Program-made: the position numbers and the translations under genes
The notes under the pieces: generated by a model
What the model was told of the DNA's origin: nothing
The model's input: the letters and a program-made list of their open reading frames with translations, nothing else
Database searches by the model: none
Shown: positions 1 to 7,039 of the stretch, one piece after another
Layout of the letters: the number at the start of each line of letters is the position of its first letter
Numbering within the stretch: position 1 is the first letter of the stretch
NCBI GenBank assembly: GCA_025980355.1
Contig: JAICXR010000070.1
Coordinates: forward strand, 1-11,220
Reading direction: 5' to 3'
DNA from: Chloroflexota bacterium
GTDB taxonomy: Bacteria > Chloroflexota > UBA4733
Length of the DNA: 11,220 nt

Positions 1-2
1 AA

Positions 3-608
3 TCCTCCCGCCACATGAGCGAGTACGTGCCCTGGTTCCGGCGCACGGCGGCTGACCGTGAGCGTTACACGCCCCCGCCAGCCACCCGGCCGAGCGCCAC
101 CGGAGGCCCGCCGCCCACCGCGCAGGAGCGCCGGCAGGAGATGTGGGACCAGGTGCGCCAGCAGATCGCCGGCCAGGCGCCGATCGACTACGGGCGCAGT
201 CGGGAATACTGCTCCTTCATCATCCACGCCATCGAGGCGAACGCGCCGTTCCGCTTCAACGGCAACGTGCCGAACAGCGGCCTGATCACCAACTTGCCGC
301 CGGACTGCAGCGTCGAAGTGCCGATCCTCGTCGACAACACCGGGCTGCACCCCTGTTACGTCGGGGATCTGCCCGCGCAGCTCGCGGCCGTCAACCGCAC
401 CAACGTCAACGTCCACGAGCTGGCGGCGGAGGGTTTCCTCAAGCGCGACCGCGCCGCCGTCTTCCAGGCGTGCGCCGTCGACCCGCTCACCGCCGCCAGC
501 GTCGCCATCGACGACATCCAGCGAATGGTAGACGAACTCTTCACCGCCAACGCCCGCTGGCTGGACGGCTACGAGGCGGCTGGGTCGCGAATCGGAGCCG
601 CCGGATAG
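3..608 (+). CDS. GH4-family glycosidase (alpha-galactosidase / 6-phospho-glycosidase type), C-terminal part
   Basis: This is the C-terminal 201 residues of a glycoside hydrolase family 4 enzyme. The frame is open to the left edge, and the first codons read SSRHMSEYVPWFRR, the conserved family segment around the middle of these proteins, so the ATG at 15 is internal and the real start is outside the window. Further family blocks are visible: NGNVPNSGLITNLP and VEVPILVDNTGLHP, then the helical tail with the AVDPLTAASV segment. GH4 enzymes cleave alpha- or beta-glycosides by an unusual NAD- and Mn-dependent oxidation/elimination route. The N-terminal NAD-binding fold and the metal-binding Cys/His are upstream and cannot be checked, so substrate (galactoside, galacturonide or phospho-sugar) stays open. 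The tail after the conserved helix ends with a short Gly/Ala-rich stretch. The gene converges on spoVR with 56 bp between stops and no clear terminator hairpin with a T-run there. Confidence 0.88.
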   Translation, partial: SSRHMSEYVPWFRRTAADRERYTPPPATRPSATGGPPPTAQERRQEMWDQVRQQIAGQAPIDYGRSREYCSFIIHAIEANAPFRFNGNVPNSGLITNLPPDCSVEVPILVDNTGLHPCYVGDLPAQLAAVNRTNVNVHELAAEGFLKRDRAAVFQACAVDPLTAASVAIDDIQRMVDELFTANARWLDGYEAAGSRIGAAG

Positions 609-664
609 TATCGCGGCCGAAGATGTTGAATCCGAGTAGACGTCCGGCCATCACCCCGTCGCGT

Positions 665-2035
665 TCAATCAGACCTCGCGCTGTGCTGGTGGCCGTCGTA
701 GGTGAGAAAGACGCGGCGGCCACCCTGGGACGTCTCCAGATGGACCGGGCGACGCCAGAGGTGGTAGAGCTGGCGCAGCGTCTTCTCGGCGCGCCCGGCG
801 TCCAACTCCACGCCCCGGAAGAGATGGCGCAAGTGCAGCTCGCGGCGCCCGGCATAGTCGGCCGAGACGGCGACAATCGCCGGCCGTCCGCGCCCGGCCA
901 CCTCCTCCACGAGCTGATCGCGCACCTTCTCCCAATCCTTCTCCACGATCACCCACTGCCGACCGCGTAGCGCGTAGGTGTAGAGATCGAGTTCCTCAAC
1001 CAGGTCTTGCGTCAGATAGTTGCGGATCAGGGAGACGTCGCTCTCCATCTCGCGCACCTCGAACAGCTTGGCGCGCCCCTCGCCGCCGCCCTTGTCCCAG
1101 CGCCGCTCGATGTCTTCCAAGAGTTTCAGCCCCAGGAAGTAGGGGTTGAGCTGCATCGGGGCACGGGCGAGCACGCCGGCGTTCATCTCGGCGAAGTCGT
1201 GGTACTCACCATCGCTCAGATCAAGCTCCCGGATGATCCGCGAGTGCCAGAAACTGGCCCAGCCCTCATTTAGAATCTTCGTGAGTCCTTGCGGCTGGAA
1301 ATACAGCGCTTCCGTGCGCACGCTGGTGATCACGTCGCGTTCCCAGTCGGTCAAGTCCGGCGCGTGCTCGGCGATGAAGCGCAGCAGATCTTCGTCCTCC
1401 TCGTCCGCGGCTCCCTCTTCCGCCTCCGGCTCTGGTTGGCGGACGAACCGAAAGAGGTCGTCGTAGGCGCTGACGTGCTCCGGCGACGGGTGCTTCTCGC
1501 GCTTCGGGTCCTGGCGGCGGACAAAGGGGTGGGTCTCGACGTACTCCTCGACGGACAGCACGGCGTCGAGGAGCAACTCCAGCGCGTGCGCCCCGTGTTC
1601 GAACTCGTAGCCGGCGAACCGCCCGGCCGAGGCGCTCACCGTATCCAGCATCCGGCGAGAGGTCGGGCCGAAGTAGGCGTTATGCTTGAAGCAGTCGCTG
1701 TGCCCCAGCACGTGCGCCACCACCAGCTTATTCTGGAGGACGGAGTTGGACTCCAGCAAAAAGGCGTAGGCCGGGTTGGCGTTGATCACCAGCTCGTAGA
1801 TCCGCTGGAGGCCATAGTCGTACATCGTCTTCATCTGGTGGAAGGCGCGCCCGTGCGTCCAATGGGAGAAGCGCCCGGGCAAGCCGTAGGCGCCGAACTC
1901 GTACATCACGCTCGCCGGGACCAGCTCGAAGTGGACCGGGAAGGGGTCAAGGCCGAAGCCCCGGGCGATCCCCCAGATCCGTTCGATGGCCTGCTCCAGG
2001 TCGCCGACCGCCTGATCGGAGCGTGGCGTCGTCAC
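665..2035 (-). CDS. spoVR: SpoVR family protein (YcgB homologue)
   Basis: A 456-residue SpoVR-family protein, close to the length of the Bacillus protein and somewhat shorter than E. coli YcgB. The family is named for a Bacillus spore-cortex gene, but its biochemical function is unknown and it is widespread in bacteria that do not form endospores. Recognisable blocks are the N-terminal YEFGAYGLPGRFSHW region (residues 45-59), the His-rich VVAHVLGHSDCFKHNAYF segment (105-122) and LNEGWASFWHSRI (255-267). The His and Glu residues in the last two look like a possible metal site (inference). An acidic linker of mostly Glu, Asp and Ala lies near residues 201-217. The start is GTG at 2035: this GTG overlaps the TGA of yhbH in a GTGA arrangement, which implies translational coupling. 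It is the last gene of the prkA-yhbH-spoVR operon and is followed by the convergent GH4 gene. Confidence 0.93.
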   Translation of the reverse strand: MTTPRSDQAVGDLEQAIERIWGIARGFGLDPFPVHFELVPASVMYEFGAYGLPGRFSHWTHGRAFHQMKTMYDYGLQRIYELVINANPAYAFLLESNSVLQNKLVVAHVLGHSDCFKHNAYFGPTSRRMLDTVSASAGRFAGYEFEHGAHALELLLDAVLSVEEYVETHPFVRRQDPKREKHPSPEHVSAYDDLFRFVRQPEPEAEEGAADEEDEDLLRFIAEHAPDLTDWERDVITSVRTEALYFQPQGLTKILNEGWASFWHSRIIRELDLSDGEYHDFAEMNAGVLARAPMQLNPYFLGLKLLEDIERRWDKGGGEGRAKLFEVREMESDVSLIRNYLTQDLVEELDLYTYALRGRQWVIVEKDWEKVRDQLVEEVAGRGRPAIVAVSADYAGRRELHLRHLFRGVELDAGRAEKTLRQLYHLWRRPVHLETSQGGRRVFLTYDGHQHSARSD

Positions 2036-3225
2036 GCCGCCACCTCACTGCCGAAGAAACGCTGCAGCGCCGTCGCCAGATCCTGCTTGTCGGCCAGCAC
2101 GGTCATGACGAAGCCCGGATCTTTGATCTCCGCGAAGGCTTCGAACAACGTGCCGGGCTCGCGGCCCCGGCTGCGAATCTCGCCGTAGCCGACGAGGTTG
2201 GTACGCGGCAACAACTCGCGGACGAGCTGGACACAGCGGGCGTTGTCGTCGTCGCCCCAGTTATCGCCGTCGGAGAATTGGAAGACGTAGGCGTTCCATT
2301 CGTCCGGCGGGTAGCGCTGCTGGAGGACGTCGTGGGCGAGAGCATAGGCGGACGACACCAGTGTGCCGCCGCTCTCACCAAGGTGGAAGAAGGCCTCTTC
2401 GTCGACCTCCTTCGCCGTGGTGTGGTGGGTGATGAAGACGATCTCCACCTGCTGGTAGCGGGCGCGCAGGAAGCGCACCATCCAGAAATAGCAACAACGA
2501 CTCACCCACTGCTCGAACTCGCCCATGCTGCCGGAGACGTCGCGCATGGCGACGACCACGGCGCGGTGCTGCTGCCGCTGCACCTCCTGCCAGGTCCGGA
2601 AGCGCAGGTCCTCCGGGCGCACATTGCCGACGTGCGGTTTTCCGGCCCGCGCGTTGCGCTTGATGTTCTCCAGCAGCGTGCGACGCTTGTCGAGGTTCGG
2701 CAACACGCCCTTGCGCCGCACATCGTTGAATTCGATCTTCTCCACCACGTCGACCGTCTGCCGCTTGGGGATCAGGCGCGGCAGGTTCAGGCTTTCGAAG
2801 AGCAGTTCCGCCAGCTCGTCGACGGTGATCTCGGCCTCATAGAAGTCGACGCCCGGTTGGTCGCCGGCTCCGGGGCCTTTGCCCGGACCGCGCCCTTGCT
2901 GCCGGCCGCCGGGGCCGGGACCCAGGACGTCGCCGACCTGGCTGTTGCCGTCGCCCTGGCCGGTGTGCTGGGCCTGCCCTTCCGCGTGCCGGAAGTGGGG
3001 CAGCTCCAGCCCGCGGATCGGGACGCGCACCGTCTTCTGGCCGTCGGACGTGATGATCGCGCCCTCGCTCACGATGTCGTTCAGGTTGTCGCGGATCGCT
3101 TCCTTCAGCTTCTCGCGATGGCGCGCCTCGTCGACCCGCGCCCGTCGATGCAGCGACCAGTCCTGGTGCGACAGCGTGGCCACAGGAGGGTAATTGGGAA
3201 CCAGCGAGTTGGGAGAACTGTTCAC
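2032..3225 (-). CDS. yhbH: YhbH/YeaH family protein (DUF444) with VWA-like domain
   Basis: A 397-residue DUF444 protein, the length expected for Bacillus YhbH. The N-terminal block LSHQDWSLHRRARVDEARH (18-36) is the family signature. A Gly/Pro/Gln-rich, probably disordered linker covers about residues 82-125. The C-terminal half is a von Willebrand A-like fold with a MIDAS metal site: D229-x-S231-x-S233 in RDVSGSMG, T288 in ESGGTLVSS and the Asp cluster FSDGDNWGDDD starting at 317. In enterobacteria the YeaH partner acts with the kinase YeaG in starvation and stress responses, although its molecular role is not settled. The reading frame stays open to a possible ATG at 3357, but I chose the GTG at 3225. 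It has a strong AGAAGGA Shine-Dalgarno seven bases upstream, gives the usual family length, and leaves the palindromic region at 3299-3422 non-coding. Its stop overlaps the spoVR start by four bases. Confidence 0.93.
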   Translation of the reverse strand: MNSSPNSLVPNYPPVATLSHQDWSLHRRARVDEARHREKLKEAIRDNLNDIVSEGAIITSDGQKTVRVPIRGLELPHFRHAEGQAQHTGQGDGNSQVGDVLGPGPGGRQQGRGPGKGPGAGDQPGVDFYEAEITVDELAELLFESLNLPRLIPKRQTVDVVEKIEFNDVRRKGVLPNLDKRRTLLENIKRNARAGKPHVGNVRPEDLRFRTWQEVQRQQHRAVVVAMRDVSGSMGEFEQWVSRCCYFWMVRFLRARYQQVEIVFITHHTTAKEVDEEAFFHLGESGGTLVSSAYALAHDVLQQRYPPDEWNAYVFQFSDGDNWGDDDNARCVQLVRELLPRTNLVGYGEIRSRGREPGTLFEAFAEIKDPGFVMTVLADKQDLATALQRFFGSEVAA

Positions 3226-3232
3226 GCCGCCG

Positions 3233-3239
3233 TCCTTCT
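3233..3239 (-). promoter_or_regulatory. Shine-Dalgarno site deciding the yhbH start
   Basis: On the minus strand this reads AGAAGGA, seven bases before the GTG at 3225. It is the only good ribosome binding site among the in-frame start candidates (ATG at 3357, ATG at 3306, GTG at 3225). It argues that the upstream open frame, including the inverted repeat, is untranslated. Confidence 0.7.
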
Positions 3240-3298
3240 GCTTGGTGCTTCCGCGAACTGCCGCATGGTTGTCTTCCCGCCTTCTATGCAACCAACGT

Positions 3299-3316
3299 GC
3301 CAGCATCGTTGCTGGC
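3299..3316. repeat. Perfect 7-bp-arm palindrome with 4-base loop
   Basis: GCCAGCA-TCGT-TGCTGGC is a perfect hairpin just outside the large inverted repeat, on the yhbH side. It is one of five short palindromes in this spacer (3299-3316, 3327-3338, 3353-3366, 3377-3392, 3406-3417). All five have loops of exactly four bases, and their centres are 25, 27, 25 and 27 bases apart. No function is known for it. Confidence 0.7.
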
Positions 3317-3321
3317 GATAC

Positions 3322-3422
3322 GGCCACGACTGCGGTCGGCGGCCCCAACGACAGCACCGACGTGCTCCGGATATCGCAAGACCGTAGTCTTGTCTTTGGG
3401 GTCGCCGACCGCAGTCGCGGCC
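3322..3422. repeat. Large near-perfect inverted repeat between prkA and yhbH
   Basis: The left arm (3322-3348) and the right arm (3396-3422) are reverse complements at 25 of 27 positions, with a central segment of 47 bases between them. On either strand one of the two mismatches becomes a G-U pair in RNA, so a transcript could form a stem of about 27 bp. The centre holds two smaller palindromes placed symmetrically about the axis near 3372: AGCAC-CGAC-GTGCT (3353-3366) and CAAGAC-CGTA-GTCTTG (3377-3392). The element begins 15 bases after the prkA stop and ends about 100 bases before the yhbH start in the direction of transcription. No T-run follows it on the minus strand, so it is not a classical intrinsic terminator. 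Candidates are an mRNA-processing or stabilising structure that sets prkA:yhbH expression, an attenuator, or a small MITE-like repeat. No choice can be made from one copy. Confidence 0.8.
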
Positions 3423-3437
3423 TTTACCACCCGCCCC

Positions 3438-5381
3438 TTACCGGTTGAGCAGGTGACCGACGTAGCTGAGTAGCTCGTTGGCGCAGTTCGGGCAGTAGCC
3501 TTGCTCGTTGACCAGGCGCTCGATCACCGCATTGATCCGCTTCAACTGCTCGGGATCCGGCGTCTTGACCGACGTGGTGATCTTGACCACGTCCTTCAAG
3601 TCGGAGAACAGCTTCTTCTCGATCGCCTCGCGCAGCCGGTCGTGGGCGGTGTAGTCGAGCTTCCGGCCCCGGCGGGCAAGCGCCGACATGCGGATGAGCA
3701 TCTCTTCGCGGAAGGCCTTCTTCGTATGCTCGCCGACGCCAACCTGCTCCTCAATAGAGCGCATGAGCTGCTCGTCCGGATCGAGTTCCTCATCGGTCAG
3801 CGGATCCTTGAGCTTGGTCTTGTTGCAGTAGGCCTCGACGTTGTCCAGGTAGTTATCGAAGAGCGTGTGCGCCGAGGATTCGAAGGAGTAGACGAAGGCG
3901 CGCTGCACTTCTCGTTTCGCCAGCTCGTCGTATTCCTGGCGCGTTTCGCCGAGCAGGTTGAGCAGGCGCTCGCGCTCCTGCGGGTTGATGCCGGTGTGCT
4001 GCTCGAGGCCGTCGCGCAGGGCGCGCAGGGCGTCGATCGGCCCGAGGCAGGTGGTGCCGTCGCGGGCGACCGCGCTGGAGAGCCGGTTGATGACGTAGCG
4101 CGGCGAGATGCCGGACATGCCCTCGCGCGGCGACTCCTCCTGCAGTTCGCGCACGTCTTTCTGCGTCAGCCCTTCGACGGACTCGCCATCGTACACCTTC
4201 AGCTTCTTCATGAGGTTGACGCTGGCCTTTTTGGACGGCTCTAACCGGGAGAGCACCGAGAAGATGGCGGCAACGCGCAGGGTGTGGGGGGCGATGTGGA
4301 CGTCGCCGGCGGCGCTCTGCTTGAGCAACTTCCGATAGATCGCTTCCTCATCGGTCACGCGCAGGTTATAGGGGACGCGCACCAGGATGATGCGGTCCTG
4401 CAGCGCCTCGCCGCGCCGGTTGCCGGCGAAGGCGTTGTACTCGTTCTCATTGGTGTGGCTCACAATGATCTCATCAGCGTAGATCATCGGGAAGCGGCCG
4501 GCCTTGATCGACTGCTCCTGCGACAGCGTCAGGAGGCCATACAGGAACTTCTCGTCGGCCTTGAGCATCTCCACGAACTCCATCACGCCGCGATTGGCGA
4601 TGTTGAGCTCGCCGTCGAAGCGATAGGCGCGAGGGTCCGACTCCGATCCGTACTCGCCAATCGTGGACAGGTCAATCGAGCCGACCAGTTCGCTCACGTC
4701 CTGGCTCTTCGGATCGGAGGGCGAGAAGGTGCCGATGCCGACCCGTCCCTTCTCGCTGAAGGCGATCCGTTCGACCGGCACCCGCGCATAGTCGCCATCG
4801 AACTCTTCCTGGAGGCGGTGGGTACAGATCGGGCAGAGATCGCCCTCGATATAGCAGCCATAGTCGCGCTGCACGGCGGGGCGCAGCAGTTGCGGGACGA
4901 GGTGCAGCGGCTCCTCGTGCATGGGACAGCCTTTGATGGCGTACACACTTCCGGCGTCGGTGCGCGTGTAGGCTTCCAGGCCGCGCTTGAGCAGGGCGAC
5001 GATCGTCGATTTGCCGCCGCCGACCGGCCCCATCAGGAGCAGGATGCGCTTGCGCACATCGAGTCGCTTGGCCGCCGAGGCGAAGTACTCGACGATCTGC
5101 TCGAGCGGCCGGTGAAGGCCGAAGAGCTCTTCTTCGAAAAAAGCATAGCGCCGGTGGCCGTCGGGCATCGTCTCCACACCGGCCTGGACGATCATGTCGT
5201 AGACGCGGGCGTGGGAGAGGCGGGTCACCGCCGGCCGCTCCAGGACGAGTTGGAAATATTCGGCGAAGGTCCCTTGCCAGGCGAGCTGCCGCTCCTCCTG
5301 CCGGTAACGGTCGAGGGCCGCCAACAGGTCGAGCCGCGGAGCGCCGTCGGGCCCTGGGTCCTGGGTAGGCACGATTGCCAT
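3438..5381 (-). CDS. prkA: PrkA family AAA+ protein (serine protein kinase, YeaG homologue)
   Basis: A 647-residue PrkA-family protein, matching the usual 630-645 residues. The family was described as serine protein kinases and has also been reported to act as an AAA+ protease; it works with YhbH/YeaH and SpoVR/YcgB in sporulation or starvation responses. The N-terminal helical segment (about 15-65, with WQGTFAEYF) leads into the AAA domain with Walker A GPVGGGKS at 118-125. A YADEIIVSHTNENEYNAF block (301-318) carries the acidic residues expected near Walker B and sensor 1. The C-terminal PrkA domain covers roughly 420-640. Cysteines occur as C152, C176, C183-x2-C186 and C630-x2-C633, a possible metal site. 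The start is ATG at 5381; no good Shine-Dalgarno precedes it, but it leaves only about 18 residues before the conserved N-terminus. Upstream in-frame ATGs at 5453 and 5510 would add a non-conserved Cys-rich leader. First gene of the operon. Confidence 0.94.
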   Translation of the reverse strand: MAIVPTQDPGPDGAPRLDLLAALDRYRQEERQLAWQGTFAEYFQLVLERPAVTRLSHARVYDMIVQAGVETMPDGHRRYAFFEEELFGLHRPLEQIVEYFASAAKRLDVRKRILLLMGPVGGGKSTIVALLKRGLEAYTRTDAGSVYAIKGCPMHEEPLHLVPQLLRPAVQRDYGCYIEGDLCPICTHRLQEEFDGDYARVPVERIAFSEKGRVGIGTFSPSDPKSQDVSELVGSIDLSTIGEYGSESDPRAYRFDGELNIANRGVMEFVEMLKADEKFLYGLLTLSQEQSIKAGRFPMIYADEIIVSHTNENEYNAFAGNRRGEALQDRIILVRVPYNLRVTDEEAIYRKLLKQSAAGDVHIAPHTLRVAAIFSVLSRLEPSKKASVNLMKKLKVYDGESVEGLTQKDVRELQEESPREGMSGISPRYVINRLSSAVARDGTTCLGPIDALRALRDGLEQHTGINPQERERLLNLLGETRQEYDELAKREVQRAFVYSFESSAHTLFDNYLDNVEAYCNKTKLKDPLTDEELDPDEQLMRSIEEQVGVGEHTKKAFREEMLIRMSALARRGRKLDYTAHDRLREAIEKKLFSDLKDVVKITTSVKTPDPEQLKRINAVIERLVNEQGYCPNCANELLSYVGHLLNR

Positions 5382-5432
5382 AGTCTGCCACGCACCAATC
5401 ACTACCGTGTCGGCGTCCCTGGCGGGGCACAG

Positions 5433-5448
5433 CGTCGCCAAGGCGACG
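5433..5448. repeat. Palindrome with 7-bp arms upstream of prkA
   Basis: CGTCGCC-AA-GGCGACG is a perfect inverted repeat with 7-bp arms and a two-base centre, 52 bases upstream of the prkA ATG. It could be a protein-binding operator for either divergent gene or a tight hairpin in a prkA leader RNA. Arms of this GC content arise by chance at some rate, so function is inference. Confidence 0.45.
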
Positions 5449-5711
5449 AACATGAAAGAGCATCCGAACCTGATTCGCGGCACACGGGATAACGCGCCGA
5501 CGCAGCCCATGGATCGCGGATCGTGGAGAAGGGAAGGTCCCCAACAACGGCATCGTCGCTACCGTCATACTACCATGCGCACAATTGGTGCCGAATAGGA
5601 GAAACGGCCCCCCTGGTTCGCGGTGTGCCTGCCAAGCTCGGTGCCGTTACCCGGCGACCAGGAAATCCGCCGGCAGTGTAGGATAGGCGGGATGGCGGCA
5701 AGAGCAGAACG

Positions 5712-5719
5712 AAGGAGAG
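5712..5719 (+). promoter_or_regulatory. Shine-Dalgarno site deciding the enolase start
   Basis: AAGGAGAG lies a few bases before the ATG at 5725. Earlier in-frame ATGs at 5623 and 5692 have no such site and would add an Arg-rich leader unlike the family, so 5725 is the start. Confidence 0.75.
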
Positions 5720-5724
5720 CGCGG

Positions 5725-6996
5725 ATGCGCATCACGGCGGTAGACCGGATGCTGGTTGAAGTCCCTTTCTATGATGTGCCCGAGCGGAACATGGGGCGGG
5801 AGCTGGCCGGGTGGCACGTCAGCGAAGTCTGCCGCGTGCAGACAGACGCGGGGATCGTGGGCTATGGTGAGACCCTGCCCAACTACACCTGGGGTCGCGT
5901 CACCGACGCGTCGGTCGCGCGCGTGCAGGGCCAAGCGCCCGCCGAATGCATGTGGGACGACCGCCTGGGCGCCGGCCTGCAGATGGCCCTCTTCGACGTC
6001 GTCGGCAAGGCGGAGGGCGTGCCGGCCTACCGGCTCCTGGGCGACAAGGTGCGCGATTGGTGCCCGCTCTCCTGGTGGTCGATCGATATGCCGCCGGAAG
6101 ACATGGCGGCGGAGGCGAAGTCGGCGGCGGCCTCCGGCTATATCGCCCACAAGCAGAAGGCGCGGCCCTGGTACGACGTCGTGGAACAGGCCCGGCGCAC
6201 TTCCGCCGTCGTGCCGCCTAACTTCTCCCTCGACCTGGATTTCAACGGCCACCTGGTCAACTCCGCCGCCGCCGTGTCGGTGCTGAAAGAACTCGACGCC
6301 TTCGCCAATGTGAAGATCTACGAGTCGCCGATCCCCCAGGGCGACGTGGCCGGCAACCAGCGCATCCGTTCCCAGACCCGCTGTGCCATCGCCATGCACT
6401 ACGGTTCGCCGCCGATCATGACCGCGCTGCGGGAGCAGGTCTGCGACGGCTTCGTAGTGGGTGGCGGCGCCTCCGCCGTGCGCCGCCAGGCGGCGGTTGC
6501 CCGCGAAGCGAACATGCCATTCTGGCTGCAACTGGTGGGGACCGGAATTACCACCGCCTTCGCCATGCACCAGGGTGCGGTGTGCAGCCACGCCCAGTGG
6601 CCCGCCGTCACCTGCCTGAACATGTACCGGCACCAGCTGCTCAAGGAGCCACTGACGGTCCAGGGCGGCTACGTCCGCGTGCCGGAAGGCCCCGGCCTCG
6701 GCGTTGAGGTCGACGAGGCGACCCTCGCCTCCCTCGCGACGCCGACGAGCAAGCGCAGTCCGGCCGCGGGCGTCTACGCCTTGCGGCGTTCGAGCGGTGA
6801 GGTCGTCTACTACGCCGGCGAGCGGCGGAGCGAGCCGGGCGTGCCGCAGGGGTATTGGGAGGACTCCGCGATGGGGAACCTGCCGCCCTACGAGCAGGGC
6901 ACGCGCCTGGACCTCCTGCTGGACGACGGCACGCCGGAGTGGAGGGACCTGTTTAACCGGGTGCAGCTGGCGCCGGTGCGCAGCGGCGGGGCATGA
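5725..6996 (+). CDS. Enolase-superfamily protein (mandelate racemase/muconate lactonizing enzyme-like)
   Basis: A 423-residue member of the enolase superfamily (COG4948 type), whose usual members abstract a proton alpha to a carboxylate in racemisation, dehydration or lactonisation of acid sugars and aromatic acids. MRITAVDRMLVEVP opens the N-terminal capping domain, with GIVGYGETLPNY at 43-54 and the LGAGLQMALFDVVGKAEGVP helix at 81-100. In the barrel, K143-Q-K145 matches the KxK of the second strand. D172 (in LDLDFNG) and E200 (in IYESP) match the first two metal ligands. The third ligand position, about 25 residues on, reads AIAMHYG with H225 instead of Asp/Glu, and the usual later KxD or His base is not evident. 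The segment WLQLVGTGITTAFAMHQGAV (267-286) is typical of a subgroup often annotated only as mandelate racemase. About 85 residues extend beyond the normal capping-domain end. Start chosen by its AAGGAGAG site. The oxygenase gene follows after 43 nt, probably in one operon. Substrate unknown. Confidence 0.85.
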   Translation: MRITAVDRMLVEVPFYDVPERNMGRELAGWHVSEVCRVQTDAGIVGYGETLPNYTWGRVTDASVARVQGQAPAECMWDDRLGAGLQMALFDVVGKAEGVPAYRLLGDKVRDWCPLSWWSIDMPPEDMAAEAKSAAASGYIAHKQKARPWYDVVEQARRTSAVVPPNFSLDLDFNGHLVNSAAAVSVLKELDAFANVKIYESPIPQGDVAGNQRIRSQTRCAIAMHYGSPPIMTALREQVCDGFVVGGGASAVRRQAAVAREANMPFWLQLVGTGITTAFAMHQGAVCSHAQWPAVTCLNMYRHQLLKEPLTVQGGYVRVPEGPGLGVEVDEATLASLATPTSKRSPAAGVYALRRSSGEVVYYAGERRSEPGVPQGYWEDSAMGNLPPYEQGTRLDLLLDDGTPEWRDLFNRVQLAPVRSGGA

Positions 6997-7039
6997 TGGT
7001 GGCCAATGCACGGCGAAGCGCAAGGAAAGGAGTCAATAG

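Larger units (their letters stand above)
5382..5724. promoter_or_regulatory. Divergent intergenic region between prkA and the enolase gene
   Basis: This gap of about 340 bp should hold the promoters of both divergent transcripts. On the minus strand a weak candidate for prkA has a TAGTAT -10-like hexamer (plus coordinates 5567-5572) with TTCGGC 17 bases upstream, a poor -35 match. That would give a leader of nearly 190 nt. On the plus strand TAGGAT (5679-5684) resembles a -10 box 40 bases before the enolase start, but no -35 box is seen at the right distance. The only clear structure is the palindrome at 5433-5448. Open frames across this region have no recognisable protein content. Confidence 0.4.

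Noticed and set aside
3226..3357. N-terminal extension of yhbH to an ATG at 3357
   Set aside because: The extra 44 residues are not family-like, the frame would enter the inverted repeat, and the GTG at 3225 has the only strong Shine-Dalgarno and yields the normal length.
2023..3387. Long plus-strand open frames opposite yhbH, and similar ones opposite spoVR (1289-2188) and prkA (3501-4244, 4284-5492)
   Set aside because: All are antisense shadows of well-identified genes with third-position GC bias. Their translations show no family features.
3299..3422. CRISPR-like array, because of the regular spacing near 26 bases
   Set aside because: The palindromes do not share one repeat sequence, there are no unique spacers of uniform length, and no cas genes are present.
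5382..5510. N-terminal extension of prkA to ATGs at 5453 or 5510
   Set aside because: It would add a Cys-rich non-conserved leader. The ATG at 5381 already places the conserved PrkA N-terminus close to the start.
5647..7023. A 458-codon open frame on the minus strand opposite the enolase-superfamily gene
   Set aside because: It has no recognisable domain, is rich in Arg, His, Val and Gly as expected for the complement of a GC-rich gene, and the plus strand carries clear family motifs with a good Shine-Dalgarno.
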